Source of the DNA: Acidobacteriota bacterium
Lineage (GTDB): Bacteria; Acidobacteriota; Thermoanaerobaculia; Multivoradales; JBCCEF01
DNA: 32,138 bases
NCBI GenBank assembly: GCA_039028635.1
Contig: JBCCHV010000072.1
Coordinates: 1 to 32,138, forward strand
Direction of reading: 5' to 3'
The notes below the pieces were generated by a model, which was not told the origin of the DNA, made no database searches, and saw nothing but the letters and a program-made list of their open reading frames with translations. Below, piece by piece: positions 15,412 to 23,459 of the stretch. Within the stretch, counting starts at the first letter, position 1. Each line of letters opens with the position of its first letter. The position numbers and the translations under genes were made by a program.

Positions 15412-16279
15412 TCTGCACCTGCTCGCGCAGCTGCTCGCAGAGAACCTTGCCGTCGAGCACCTGGCGGGTCATGGCGGCGTCGCGGCACTTGGCTCCCAGG
15501 GTATTGAGCTCACGGAAGATCTCCTGGGTCAGGAAATCGAGACGCTTGCCGACGGATCCCGCCTTGGCCATCACCTCGAGGAAGTGATCGAGGTGCGAGG
15601 TCAGGCGGTCGAGCTCTTCGGCGATGTCGCTGCGATCCACCAAGACGGCGACCTCTTGAAGCATGCGGTCTTCGTCCACCGGCACCTGCTTCAGGATGTC
15701 GGCCAGCCGCGTCCGCAAGTTCTCCGCGAGCTCGTCGCGCACCGTTTCCCGCGCCGCCGTCATCGCCTTGGCGAGGGCCGAGAGGGCCTCGATCCGCTGG
15801 CTCAGAACAGCGCGCAGCTTGTCGCCTTCGGACTGTCGCCCCTCGCGCATCTGCTCGAGGGCGCCGGCCGCCGCGCGCCGCAGGATCTCGCCGTCCTCGT
15901 CGCGCCATTCGACCTCGGCGACCTCGGTGGTGACCGCCTGAGGCACCGCCAACAGATCGGTGAAGGTCAGCGGCGCCGACACCCAGCCGCGCTCGCGCAG
16001 CCGCCCGACGGCCTCGTGGGTGGCGGCGATCACTTTCTCGTCGAGCAACAGCCGTGCCTCTCCCCGCTTCACCGGCCGGAGGTCGACGTTGGCGTCGACG
16101 CGACCGCGGAAAAGCTCGCCGGTGAGCAGCTCGCGGAGCTCCCCTTCCATCGGTCGCAGCTCGTCCGGCAGATGCAGGCGCAGCTCCAAGAAGCGATGGT
16201 TGACTCCACGCAGCTTGAAGGTGACTTCGAAGCGATCGTTGCTGAAGCTCTGTTGACCGAATCCGGTCATGCTCCTCAT
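15401..16279 (-). CDS. yicC: YicC-family endoribonuclease
   Basis: 292-residue member of the YicC/YloC family, reported elsewhere to be endoribonucleases. The signature MRSMTGFGQ starts the protein; the N-terminal half has VNHRFLELRLHLPDELR and the conserved C-terminal block reads GKRLDFLTQEIFRELNTLGAKCRD, ending REQVQNVE. The length is normal. The ATG overlaps the stop of the DUF374 acyltransferase gene (ATGA), and the gene overlaps gmk by 11 nt, so it is in the middle of a tightly coupled string. Confidence 0.93.
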   Translation of the reverse strand: MRSMTGFGQQSFSNDRFEVTFKLRGVNHRFLELRLHLPDELRPMEGELRELLTGELFRGRVDANVDLRPVKRGEARLLLDEKVIAATHEAVGRLRERGWVSAPLTFTDLLAVPQAVTTEVAEVEWRDEDGEILRRAAAGALEQMREGRQSEGDKLRAVLSQRIEALSALAKAMTAARETVRDELAENLRTRLADILKQVPVDEDRMLQEVAVLVDRSDIAEELDRLTSHLDHFLEVMAKAGSVGKRLDFLTQEIFRELNTLGAKCRDAAMTRQVLDGKVLCEQLREQVQNVE

Positions 16280-16941
16280 GACGTCTTCCCCCCTGGTGTC
16301 ACCAGCGCCTCGGCGCGTCGGCCGACCTCGCCGAGGCGCTCTTCGAGCAAGCGGCAGCCTTCCTCGGTGTCCGTTTCACGAGAGAACGACAGCGGCTCGC
16401 CGTGGGCGAAGCAGACCCGCGCCCCGGGAAGGGGAACGATCATGCGATCCCAGCTCCCCAGGCAGCGATAGCGGCTGGCCGCGAAGGCCACCGGTACCAC
16501 CGGCAAGCCGGTGGCCGCGGCGGCCAACACCACCCCGGCCTTGGCGACTTCCGGGGGTCCCTTGGGGCCGTCTGGCGCGAAGGCCAGATCCCAGCCGGCG
16601 CGCGCCTTCTTGAGCAGTCCCCAAAGGGCCGCCACCCCACCGCGGGTGGTCGAGCCGCGGGTCGAGCCGATGCCCAACCGGGCCGCCGCCCGGGCGGCCA
16701 GCTCGCCGTCTCGATGTTGGCTGATCATGATCGATATCCTACGGCCTCCGTAAGCCTTTGGCATCAGCAGCAGATGGCGATGCCAGCAAGCCAGGATGTA
16801 GGGACTTCCGGAGGACTCCAGGGCCCGCTGCGCAGCGTCCCCGTCGTGGTGGCGGCGCACCGTCGCGGCCAGGCCGCGCACGATCCAGGCGAGGAGCCAG
16901 GACCCGAGTGCGATCTGCCACTCCCGTTCGAGCTTGATCAT
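16276..16941 (-). CDS. DUF374-type lysophospholipid / lipid A acyltransferase-like protein
   Basis: A 221-residue member of the DUF374 group of the glycerolipid acyltransferase superfamily. Visible are an N-terminal hydrophobic segment (IALGSWLLAWIVRGLAATV), the acyltransferase-like ACWHRHLLLMP, ISIMISQHRDGELAARAA, GSTTRGGVAALW and FAPDGPKGPPEVAKAGVVLAA. The catalytic-type H-x4-D motif is not classical; His in CWHRH or SQHRD could serve. It lies 9 nt after the msbA-like gene and overlaps yicC. Lying next to lpxB and msbA, it may add an acyl chain to lipid A, in place of an LpxL-type enzyme. That is inferred from position. Confidence 0.8.
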   Translation of the reverse strand: MIKLEREWQIALGSWLLAWIVRGLAATVRRHHDGDAAQRALESSGSPYILACWHRHLLLMPKAYGGRRISIMISQHRDGELAARAAARLGIGSTRGSTTRGGVAALWGLLKKARAGWDLAFAPDGPKGPPEVAKAGVVLAAAATGLPVVPVAFAASRYRCLGSWDRMIVPLPGARVCFAHGEPLSFSRETDTEEGCRLLEERLGEVGRRAEALVTPGGKTS

Positions 16942-16950
16942 CGCGCCGCC

Positions 16951-18789
16951 TCACTCTCGAAACTGCAGATCGTAGAGCCGTTTGTAGGTACCGCCGAGGG
17001 CCAGGAGCTCGCTGTGGGTCCCGGCCTCGATCATGCGGCCGGCCTCCATCACCACGATGCGATCGGCCTTCATGACGGTCGACAGGCGATGCGCGATGAC
17101 CAGCGTCGTTCGGCCCTGCATGAGGTTGTAGAGGGCCTTTTGCACCAACGCCTCGGACTCGCTGTCGAGCTGTGAGGTGGCTTCGTCGAGGACCAGAATG
17201 GGGGCATCCTTGAGCAGGGCGCGGGCAATCGACAGGCGCTGGCGCTGACCGCCGGACAGGCGCAGGCCGCCCTCGCCGATGCGGGTCTCATAGCCCTCCG
17301 GCAAGTCCTGGACGAAGTCGTCCGCGAAGGCCGCTCGCGCCGCTTCGCGCACCCGCTCGAGGGGCAGATCATCGCGCCCATAGGCGATGTTGTTGCGCAC
17401 CGATTCGTTGAACAGCACCGTCTCCTGAGTGACCACACCGATCAAGGAGCGCAAGCTTCTGAGCTTGAGGTCGCGCAGGTCGATGCCGTCGATCGCCAGG
17501 CGGCCGCGGTCGGGATCGAAGAAGCGCGACAGCAGGTTCACCATCGTCGACTTGCCGGCACCGGAAGCCCCGACCAGGGCGACGATCTCACCGCGCCGGA
17601 TCACCAGATCGATATCTTCCAGGACCGGCTGCTGCTCGTAGCCGAAGGACACCCCTTCGTAGGACACGCCCTGCTCGACGCCATCGATGTGGCGAGCTCC
17701 GGGACGCTCCTCGATATCGTTCGGCACCGCCATCAGGCCGGAGACCCGGTGCGCCGCCGCCAGCGCCTCCTGCAGGATGAGGTTGACCTTGTTGAGCTTG
17801 CGAATCGGGTCATACATCAACATCAGCGTGGTGAGGAACATCACCAGCTGCGGGCCCGACATCTCGCCCTGATGAATTCTGCTGCCGGCATAGATGAGCA
17901 ACGCGACGGAACCCACCACCGCCAGCGACTCCACCACCGGGCTCGACAGATTGGAGAGTAGCTGGGCTCTCAAGTTGACCCGCTTGTGCTGCTCCGTCGC
18001 TTCGCTGAAGCGGCGATGCTCGAACTCCTCCATGCCGAAGGACTTGACCACCCGGTAGCCGCGCACCCCCTCGGACATCAGCGAGGCGATGTCGGCCATG
18101 CGCTCCTGGGAGCGGTGGCTGGTGCGCCGCATGCCTTTGCCGAAGCGCACGATCGGATAGACCAGCACCGGCGCCACCACCAGGCAGATGATGCCCAAGG
18201 AGAAATGGGTCGAGAGCAGCAATGCCGTGTAGAGGATCAGGGTGAGGGGTTGCTGGAAGAGGTCGAGCAGCCGGTTCGAGACGGCGTTCTGCATCAACGA
18301 GACGTCGTTGACCACCCGCGCCATCAGCTCGCCGGAGGTGTGCTCCGAGTGGAAGCGGCTCGACTGCCCCAGAATGCGCTCGTAGAGGTCGTTGCGGACA
18401 TCGGTCATCACCCCCAGACCGATGCGCTGGAAGGAGTAACCGCTGACGAAGTTGGCCAGATTGCGGATCAGGAAGACCAACCCGAAGAGGAGCGGCACGA
18501 AGATGTAGACATTGTCCTCGTCGACGTCGAAGCGCTCCTTGAGCCCGCCGTAGAAGCGGTCGAACTGCGCTGCGGCGTTGAAGAAGGAGGGTTTCTCACC
18601 CTCTTCGGCCTCGGCCACACCGAGCAGCGACGGACCGTCTTCGGATTGCAGAACCTCGGCGAAGATGGGCTCGATCAGCGCCGCCACCAGCGCCGAGGTG
18701 ACGGCGAAGGTGACGATCGCCAGCAAGGCGACGCCGGCGGTCGGCAGGTAGCGCCGGAAGTAGCGCCAGAAGAAGCTCGCGATCTTCAA
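16951..18789 (-). CDS. msbA: MsbA-type lipid A / polysaccharide ABC exporter
   Basis: Half-transporter (612 residues) that as a dimer flips lipid A or a related glycolipid across the inner membrane. About six membrane helices occupy residues 15-350, with a long loop at about 48-92 after helix 1. The ATPase domain has Walker A GASGAGKST (407-415), Q-loop Gln455, signature LSGGQ (511-515), Walker B with DEATSQLD (535-542) and switch His567. The start is a TTG that overlaps the lpxB stop (TTGA), with GGAGG 7 nt before it; no other start lies near the first helix. Its position directly after lpxB makes lipid A the likely cargo. General homology to multidrug exporters leaves substrate uncertain. 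Confidence 0.9.
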   Translation of the reverse strand: MKIASFFWRYFRRYLPTAGVALLAIVTFAVTSALVAALIEPIFAEVLQSEDGPSLLGVAEAEEGEKPSFFNAAAQFDRFYGGLKERFDVDEDNVYIFVPLLFGLVFLIRNLANFVSGYSFQRIGLGVMTDVRNDLYERILGQSSRFHSEHTSGELMARVVNDVSLMQNAVSNRLLDLFQQPLTLILYTALLLSTHFSLGIICLVVAPVLVYPIVRFGKGMRRTSHRSQERMADIASLMSEGVRGYRVVKSFGMEEFEHRRFSEATEQHKRVNLRAQLLSNLSSPVVESLAVVGSVALLIYAGSRIHQGEMSGPQLVMFLTTLMLMYDPIRKLNKVNLILQEALAAAHRVSGLMAVPNDIEERPGARHIDGVEQGVSYEGVSFGYEQQPVLEDIDLVIRRGEIVALVGASGAGKSTMVNLLSRFFDPDRGRLAIDGIDLRDLKLRSLRSLIGVVTQETVLFNESVRNNIAYGRDDLPLERVREAARAAFADDFVQDLPEGYETRIGEGGLRLSGGQRQRLSIARALLKDAPILVLDEATSQLDSESEALVQKALYNLMQGRTTLVIAHRLSTVMKADRIVVMEAGRMIEAGTHSELLALGGTYKRLYDLQFRE

Positions 18790-19928
18790 GCCAGCGCCTC
18801 CAGAGACTCGGCCACGGCTTCGGCGGCGCGTTCACTGGCACCGGCCGATCCCAGCCGCGGGCGCAGCTCGGAAAGCCCCTCTTGCAGGCGCCGTCGGCGT
18901 GCCTCGTCGCGCAGAATGGCGAGGGCCTCGACGGCGGTTCTTTCCGCCGACGCCTCCGCCTGCAGCAGCTCCGGTACCACCTCCCGGCCGAGCACCAGGT
19001 TGACCAGGCTGAAGTGGGGCAAGCGAACCAGCCGCCGCGCCAACCAGTAGGTCCAGGTCGCCAGGCGATACATCACCACCATCGGCGTGCCCAGCAACCC
19101 GACCTCGAGGGTCGCGGTCCCGGAGGCGGTGAGGGCGAGATGGCTGTCGGCCACCACCGCGAAGCGATCTTCTTCGACGATCTCGACCTGCCGAGACAGC
19201 GACGCGTCGGCGATCAGCTCCTCGATCCAGGAACGCGACAGCCCCTGCGCCTTGACCAGGCGAACGTAGAGCGGCACCTCTCGCGCCAGCCGTTCGACGG
19301 CTCCCAGCATGGCCGGCAAGAGGGCGCTGACCTCGCTGCGCCGGGACCCCGGCAGCAGGGCGATGCGGTAGGGCTCCTGGTCCGGCGCACCCTGCTGCCA
19401 CCGCTGCTCTAGCTGCGGCACTTCGTCGATCAGCGGGTGTCCGACGCAGGTCACGTCCATGCCGTAGCGGCGATAGAAGTCGACCTCGAAGGGAAACAGC
19501 ACCAGCATGCGGTCGACGCGTCGCCGAATGGTGTGGACCCGTCCCTTGCGCCAGGCCCACACCTGCGGGCTGATGTAGTAGATCACCGAGATGCCCTGAT
19601 CTTTGAGCGGACGAGCCAGGCGCAGGTTGAAGTCCGGCGAATCGATCAGCACCGCTGCCGACGGGCGACGGGCTTCGGCCTCCTTCACCAGCCGGGCGAA
19701 CAGGCGTCGCGCCCGCGGCAGGATCTTGAGCGCCTCGACGATTCCCACCACCGAGATCTCGGAGCTGTCCGCCACCGCCTCGAAACCGGCCTCCCGCAGC
19801 TCCGTGCTGCCCAAGCCGAAGGCCTCGAGACGCGGAAAACGGCGGCGCAGAGCGCGCAGCATGCGAGCACCGTGGAGGTCGCCGGAAGCCTCCCCGGCGA
19901 CGATCATCAAGGGACCGACGGAGGTCAT
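18786..19928 (-). CDS. lpxB: Lipid-A-disaccharide synthase
   Basis: GT19 enzyme joining UDP-2,3-diacylglucosamine and lipid X to form the lipid A disaccharide at the inner membrane. The 380-residue protein shows GEASGDLHGARML near the N-terminus, IDSPDFNLRLARPLK, YYISPQVWAWRKGRVHTIRRRVDRMLVLFPFE, VGHPLIDE and the C-terminal LLPGSRRSEVSALLPAML and ALTASGTATLEVGLLGTPMVVMYR, all family blocks. Length is normal. The ATG at 19928 lacks a good ribosome site; Met8 is an alternative. It overlaps the msbA-like gene by 4 nt and follows a small membrane-protein gene by 22 nt. Confidence 0.95.
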   Translation of the reverse strand: MTSVGPLMIVAGEASGDLHGARMLRALRRRFPRLEAFGLGSTELREAGFEAVADSSEISVVGIVEALKILPRARRLFARLVKEAEARRPSAAVLIDSPDFNLRLARPLKDQGISVIYYISPQVWAWRKGRVHTIRRRVDRMLVLFPFEVDFYRRYGMDVTCVGHPLIDEVPQLEQRWQQGAPDQEPYRIALLPGSRRSEVSALLPAMLGAVERLAREVPLYVRLVKAQGLSRSWIEELIADASLSRQVEIVEEDRFAVVADSHLALTASGTATLEVGLLGTPMVVMYRLATWTYWLARRLVRLPHFSLVNLVLGREVVPELLQAEASAERTAVEALAILRDEARRRRLQEGLSELRPRLGSAGASERAAEAVAESLEALA

Positions 19929-19950
19929 GGCAGCAGCTTCGGGAAAGCGA

Positions 19951-20145
19951 TCAAGGGAACGGTGCCGGCGGCCCGGACGGGAAGGGATACATCAACCAGG
20001 CGACCAGCAGACCACCGCCGACCATGCCGAAGAAGATCTGACAGAAGAGCTTGATCTGCTGCCGCCGCTCGCGTCGCCAGAGGGTGGTGAAGAAGAGGCT
20101 CACCAGCAAGGCGTAGAGCACCATCAGGAAGAAGTGGCTAAGCAC
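19951..20145 (-). CDS. Small two-helix membrane protein
   Basis: A 64-residue protein with two hydrophobic helices (about 2-22 and 36-52) separated by the basic WRRERRQQIK, ending in a Pro-rich tail YPFPSGPPAPFP. The basic loop suggests both ends face the periplasm. The GTG start is well supported by AAGGAG 7 nt upstream, and the gene lies 4 nt after the next membrane-protein gene and 22 nt before lpxB. I do not recognise the family. Position suggests a part in envelope or lipid A synthesis, or assistance to a neighbour; no motif shows this. Confidence 0.72.
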   Translation of the reverse strand: MLSHFFLMVLYALLVSLFFTTLWRRERRQQIKLFCQIFFGMVGGGLLVAWLMYPFPSGPPAPFP

Positions 20146-20149
20146 GTCT

Positions 20150-20548
20150 CTACTCCTTGCGCCCGAGGGCGATGTCCCAGACGTCGATCACCAAGAGCAA
20201 ATTCATCAGGCCGGCGGTGAGCAGGAAGGCGGTGCCGTAGTCGAAGCCGGCAGCCACCAGATCGCCCTCGTAGCCGAGCACGAACTCGAGGGCCAACCAG
20301 CCCACCCCCATGCCCATCGAGCCGATGGTGCCCAGGAGACTGAGGGGTTGCCCGGCGACGGGACGGTAGAGCTTGCCCTCGAGGGCGATGCCCACCAACA
20401 TCGCCACCGCCACCAGGACGAAGAAGATCAAAGCCCGGACGCGGCGACCGAGCAACAGGTGACCGAGGCCCGGAAACAGCAGCGCTCCCGCCGCCAGCTT
20501 GAAGGCGCGGGGAAAATCCGGCCGCGCCTCTTTCTCGCTTTGGTTCAC
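20150..20548 (-). CDS. Membrane protein with PGLGHLLLGRRVRA motif
   Basis: Protein of 132 residues with about four membrane segments. The first hydrophobic hairpin contains LLFPGLGHLLLGRRVRALIFFVLV, a Pro-Gly-x-Gly-His ... Gly-Arg motif of the TM2/DUF6677-like type found in small envelope proteins. The rest has a Gly-rich segment (LSLLGTIGSMGMGVGWLAL) and a last helix before LGRKE. Start GTG 20548 was preferred over GTG 20554 because it overlaps the HIT gene stop as GTGA and has GAGGAG 5 nt upstream. Function unknown; coupled to a HIT protein and followed by another small membrane protein and lpxB. Confidence 0.75.
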   Translation of the reverse strand: MNQSEKEARPDFPRAFKLAAGALLFPGLGHLLLGRRVRALIFFVLVAVAMLVGIALEGKLYRPVAGQPLSLLGTIGSMGMGVGWLALEFVLGYEGDLVAAGFDYGTAFLLTAGLMNLLLVIDVWDIALGRKE

Positions 20549-21060
20549 TCGCACTCCTCGGAGCCCGGTTCGGGCAAGGCGGCGAAGCGCTGCCGCAGGC
20601 GACGCCAGGCCGTTCGGACATCCTCCGGCACCACCCTCACGCTGCCCACGGCGGTCATGAAGTTGGTGTCGCCCCGCCAGCGCGGCACGACGTGGAAATG
20701 GTAATGGTCGGCGACCCCGGCGCCGGCGGCGCTGCCCAGATTCATGCCGAGATTGAAGCCCTCCGGCTCATAGACCTGCTGTAACACTCCTTGGCTGGTG
20801 AGCACCAGGGACCACAGCTCGCGCTGCGCCGCGGCGGGCGCCTGCCCCGGCTCCCGCCAGTGCTCGAGCGGTGCCACCATCAGGTGACCGCTGGCATAGG
20901 GAAAGCGATTGAGCAGAATGAGATGGAACCGGCCGCCGTGAACCACCAGCGAATCCGGCTCCTGCGGAGAACGGGCGGCGCTACAGAGAAAGCACTCGTC
21001 GCTCTTCATGGCGGCACTCGACACGTAGTCGAACCTCCATGGGGTCGACAAGCTCTCCAT
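20545..21060 (-). CDS. HIT-family nucleotide hydrolase/phosphorylase (Ap4A type)
   Basis: 171-residue HIT protein with the active-site triad motif HYHFHVV (His119, His121, His123) in GVADHYHFHVVPRWRGDTNFM and the family's Cys pair CFLC (23-26), often zinc-binding. The N-terminal MESLSTPWRFDYV matches the diadenosine-tetraphosphate phosphorylase-like branch, so it probably acts on dinucleoside polyphosphates or related adenylylated nucleotides. It lies 16 nt after the HU gene and overlaps the next gene by 4 nt. Confidence 0.92.
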   Translation of the reverse strand: MESLSTPWRFDYVSSAAMKSDECFLCSAARSPQEPDSLVVHGGRFHLILLNRFPYASGHLMVAPLEHWREPGQAPAAAQRELWSLVLTSQGVLQQVYEPEGFNLGMNLGSAAGAGVADHYHFHVVPRWRGDTNFMTAVGSVRVVPEDVRTAWRRLRQRFAALPEPGSEECE

Positions 21061-21076
21061 GGTGCGCAGCCGAAGG

Positions 21077-21373
21077 CTACTTCGTATTCAGGAGCTCGCG
21101 CAGCTCCTTGCCGGGCTTGAAGTAGGGAATCCGCTTCGCCGGCACCTGGACCTTCTCGCCGGTCTTGGGGTTGCGCCCCATCCGCGGCCCGCGATTGCGG
21201 ATGCGGAAGCTCCCGAAGCCTCGGAGCTCGATCTTCTCGCCCTCTTTGAGGGAGTGGACGATGCTGTCGAACACCGTGTTGACGATGATCTCGGCGTGCT
21301 TCTTGGTGAGCTGGGTGCTGCGTGCCACCTCGTCGACCAGCTCGGCCTTCGTCATCCCGTCTCGTACAGGCAC
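21077..21373 (-). CDS. HU/IHF-family DNA-bending protein (IHF-beta-like)
   Basis: Second HU/IHF protein of the window, 98 residues. It has MTKAELVDEVARSTQLTKKHAEIIVNTVFDSI, the core IELRGFGSFRIRNRGPRMGRNPKTGEKVQVPAKRIPYFKPGKELRELL, with the intact RNPKTG tip of the DNA-binding arm. It is closer to HU/IHF-beta than the copy at 2928-3254 and, lying after rpsA, matches the rpsA-ihfB order of Gram-negatives; the two could form a heterodimer. GTG 21373 follows a purine-rich AGGGGGAG; ATG 21355 (MTKAEL) is an alternative with less upstream support. Confidence 0.92.
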   Translation of the reverse strand: MPVRDGMTKAELVDEVARSTQLTKKHAEIIVNTVFDSIVHSLKEGEKIELRGFGSFRIRNRGPRMGRNPKTGEKVQVPAKRIPYFKPGKELRELLNTK

Positions 21374-21387
21374 GGCTCCCCCTCGCT

Positions 21388-21421
21388 AAAAAGAGTCGGC
21401 GGCGACCCGTGTGGGGCCGCC
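21388..21421 (-). terminator. Candidate intrinsic terminator after rpsA
   Basis: On the minus strand a GC-rich stem (GGCGG with CCGCC, inner CCC with GGG, one side with extra bases) is followed by GACTCTTTTT. It lies in the 58-nt gap after the rpsA stop and just before the HU ribosome site, so it could end or attenuate transcription into HU. Confidence 0.5.
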
Positions 21422-21431
21422 ACCGCCGGTT

Positions 21432-23327
21432 CTACTCTTCTTCTTCACCCGCGGAGGCATCGTCGTCATCGTCGTCCCCTTCGGAGGCTTCGATGACGAC
21501 GTGCTCGCGCGCCGCCTGACGGGTGGACTTCTCGATGCCGTCGGAACCACCGGCGCTACGCTCGAGCTCCTCGACCTCCTCGGAGGTCGGCTGGAGCAGG
21601 CCCCGCATGGTGAGGCCGACCTTCTTGTCGTCGTCCTCGATGCGCAGAATGCGAGCGCGCACCCAATCCGTGACCTGGAACTCCTCCTCGATCTTCTGCC
21701 CCGGAGCGATGTCGATCTCGCTGACGTGGGCGAGGCCTTCGAGGCCCTGGTAGATGTCGATGAAGAGACCGAAGTCGGTGACGTTCACGACCCGCCCGTC
21801 GACCGTGTCGCCGACGTGGTGGCTGGACACGAAGTCCTCCCACTCGTTAGGCATGAACTCCTTGATCGAGAGCGACACCCGCTGGTTGTTGACGTCGATG
21901 TTGGTGATCCGGGCCTTGACCAGATCGCCCTTCTTGAGCACCTCGCTGGGGTGCTTGACGCGCTTCGTCCAGCTCATGTCCGAAACGTGGATCAGACCGT
22001 CGATGCCCTCGGTGATCTCGACGAAGGCGCCGAACTCGGTGAGGTTGCGGACCTTGCCCTCGATGATGCTGCCCATCGGGTGGCTGTCCTCGAGCTCCTC
22101 CCAAGGATTGCGCTCGGTCTGCCGCAAGGACAGGCTGATGCGCCGCTGCCCCATGTCGAGCTCGGAGACGATGGCCTCGACCTCGTCGCCCACCTCCAGG
22201 ATGCGCGCCGGGTTGACCACCTTCTTGGTCCAGCTCATCTCGGAGACGTGGATCAGACCCTCGACGCCCTCTTCGATCTCGACGAAGGCACCGTAGTCCA
22301 CCAGGCTGACCACCCGACCGCGCACTCGCGAGCCGATCGGGTACTTCTTGTCGACCAGGTTCCACGGATCCTCGGACTTCTGCTTGTAGCCCAGCGAGAC
22401 GCGCTCCGTCTCGGGATCGAACTTGAGCACCACGATGCCGACTTCGTCGCCCACCGAGAAGTGCTCCGACGGGTGGTTGACCCGCCCCCAGGAGATATCC
22501 GTGATGTGCAACAGGCCGTCGATGCCGCCGAGGTCGATGAACACACCGTAGTCGGTGATGTTCTTGACCACGCCGTCGAGGCGGGCGCCTTCCTCGAGCT
22601 TGGTGATGGTCTCGGCCTTCTTCTTCTCGAGCTCCTTCTCGAGCACCGCCTTGCGCGACAACACGATGTTGTTGCGCCGCCGGTCGAGGCTGATGACCTT
22701 GAACTCGAGCTCCTCACCCCGCAACGATTCGAGGTGCTTGATCGGCTTGATATCGACCAGGGAGCCGGGAAGGAATGCCCGCAAACCCACGTCCACGGTG
22801 AGACCGCCCTTGATGCGGTCGATGATGCGGCCGGTGATGATCGAGCCGTTCTTGTAGGCGCTCTCGATCTCGTTCCAGCGCATCATGCGCTCGGCCTTCT
22901 GGCGCGAGAGCAGCACGTGCCCCTCGAGATCCTCGGTCTTCTCCAACAGGACCTGGACCTCGTCGCCCACCTCGACGGTGAACTCCTGGCCACGGCGGGT
23001 GAACTCGTTCTTCGGCACCAAACCTTCGGACTTGTAGCCGACGTCGATGATGACCTCGTTGGCGGTCATACCGATCACCGTGCCGGTGACGATCTCCCCC
23101 TCGCTGAGATTGCGCATGCTCTCGTCGTACATTTCGACGAGCTTCTGGTACTCCTCGTCCGCGCCATCGCCGGCCGCCTCGGCGTGCGGCTCCATGTTGA
23201 CGATGCGATCGGACGTGTCAGCCGACTCTTCGCTGACGGACTCGGTGGTGGCGTCGGCCTCGGGGGCGACGCTGACCTCTTCGACCGACGAAGTCGGCTC
23301 GTTGTTTTGTTCTTCCGTGGACTGCAT
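21432..23327 (-). CDS. rpsA: 30S ribosomal protein S1
   Basis: Ribosomal protein that brings mRNA to the 30S subunit. The 631-residue protein has six S1 domains at about 76-144, 160-226, 246-315, 331-403, 418-489 and 504-576; domains 3-5 have the strongest RNA-binding pattern (DYGVFIDLGGIDGLLHITDISW and similar). A 75-residue acidic N-terminal extension and an acidic tail (EGDDDDDDASAGEEEE) are unusual compared with the ~557-residue E. coli protein. The ATG follows a perfect AAGGAGGT at 10 nt. Transcription starts from a near-consensus promoter about 95 nt upstream, with a structured leader (see 23357-23396). Confidence 0.97.
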   Translation of the reverse strand: MQSTEEQNNEPTSSVEEVSVAPEADATTESVSEESADTSDRIVNMEPHAEAAGDGADEEYQKLVEMYDESMRNLSEGEIVTGTVIGMTANEVIIDVGYKSEGLVPKNEFTRRGQEFTVEVGDEVQVLLEKTEDLEGHVLLSRQKAERMMRWNEIESAYKNGSIITGRIIDRIKGGLTVDVGLRAFLPGSLVDIKPIKHLESLRGEELEFKVISLDRRRNNIVLSRKAVLEKELEKKKAETITKLEEGARLDGVVKNITDYGVFIDLGGIDGLLHITDISWGRVNHPSEHFSVGDEVGIVVLKFDPETERVSLGYKQKSEDPWNLVDKKYPIGSRVRGRVVSLVDYGAFVEIEEGVEGLIHVSEMSWTKKVVNPARILEVGDEVEAIVSELDMGQRRISLSLRQTERNPWEELEDSHPMGSIIEGKVRNLTEFGAFVEITEGIDGLIHVSDMSWTKRVKHPSEVLKKGDLVKARITNIDVNNQRVSLSIKEFMPNEWEDFVSSHHVGDTVDGRVVNVTDFGLFIDIYQGLEGLAHVSEIDIAPGQKIEEEFQVTDWVRARILRIEDDDKKVGLTMRGLLQPTSEEVEELERSAGGSDGIEKSTRQAAREHVVIEASEGDDDDDDASAGEEEE

Positions 23328-23356
23328 GGAACGGGATACCTCCTTGTTTGGGGTGT

Positions 23357-23396
23357 CAGGCTCGCGCCTGTGCTCTTCTCACGGGAAGAGCGTGAG
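23357..23396 (-). promoter_or_regulatory. Structured rpsA leader with alternative hairpins
   Basis: In the RNA, GCTCTTC can pair with GAAGAGC (23372-23391), or CTCACG with CGTGAG (23378-23396). The two stems share bases, so only one can form at a time. A third hairpin, CAGGC-GCGA-GCCTG (23357-23370), has a GNRA loop and is close to the AAGGAGGT site. S1 represses its own translation through leader structure in gammaproteobacteria; a similar control here is inferred. Confidence 0.45.
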
Positions 23397-23430
23397 CTCT
23401 CGGCAAGGCTCTGAGAACTCGGGATCACCG

Positions 23431-23459
23431 AGTATAGGGACCACCTAGAGGGGTGTCAA
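23431..23459 (-). promoter_or_regulatory. sigma70-type promoter for rpsA
   Basis: On the minus strand TTGACA (23454-23459) and TATACT (23431-23436) are 17 nt apart, the closest match to consensus in the window. The -35 box overlaps the TGA stop codon of queG (23456-23458). Confidence 0.9.

Noticed and set aside
21411-23414. Long plus-strand open frame antisense to rpsA (about 667 codons)
   Set aside because: It mirrors the rpsA codons in a GC-rich gene and has no ribosome site or family-like sequence; rpsA is certain.
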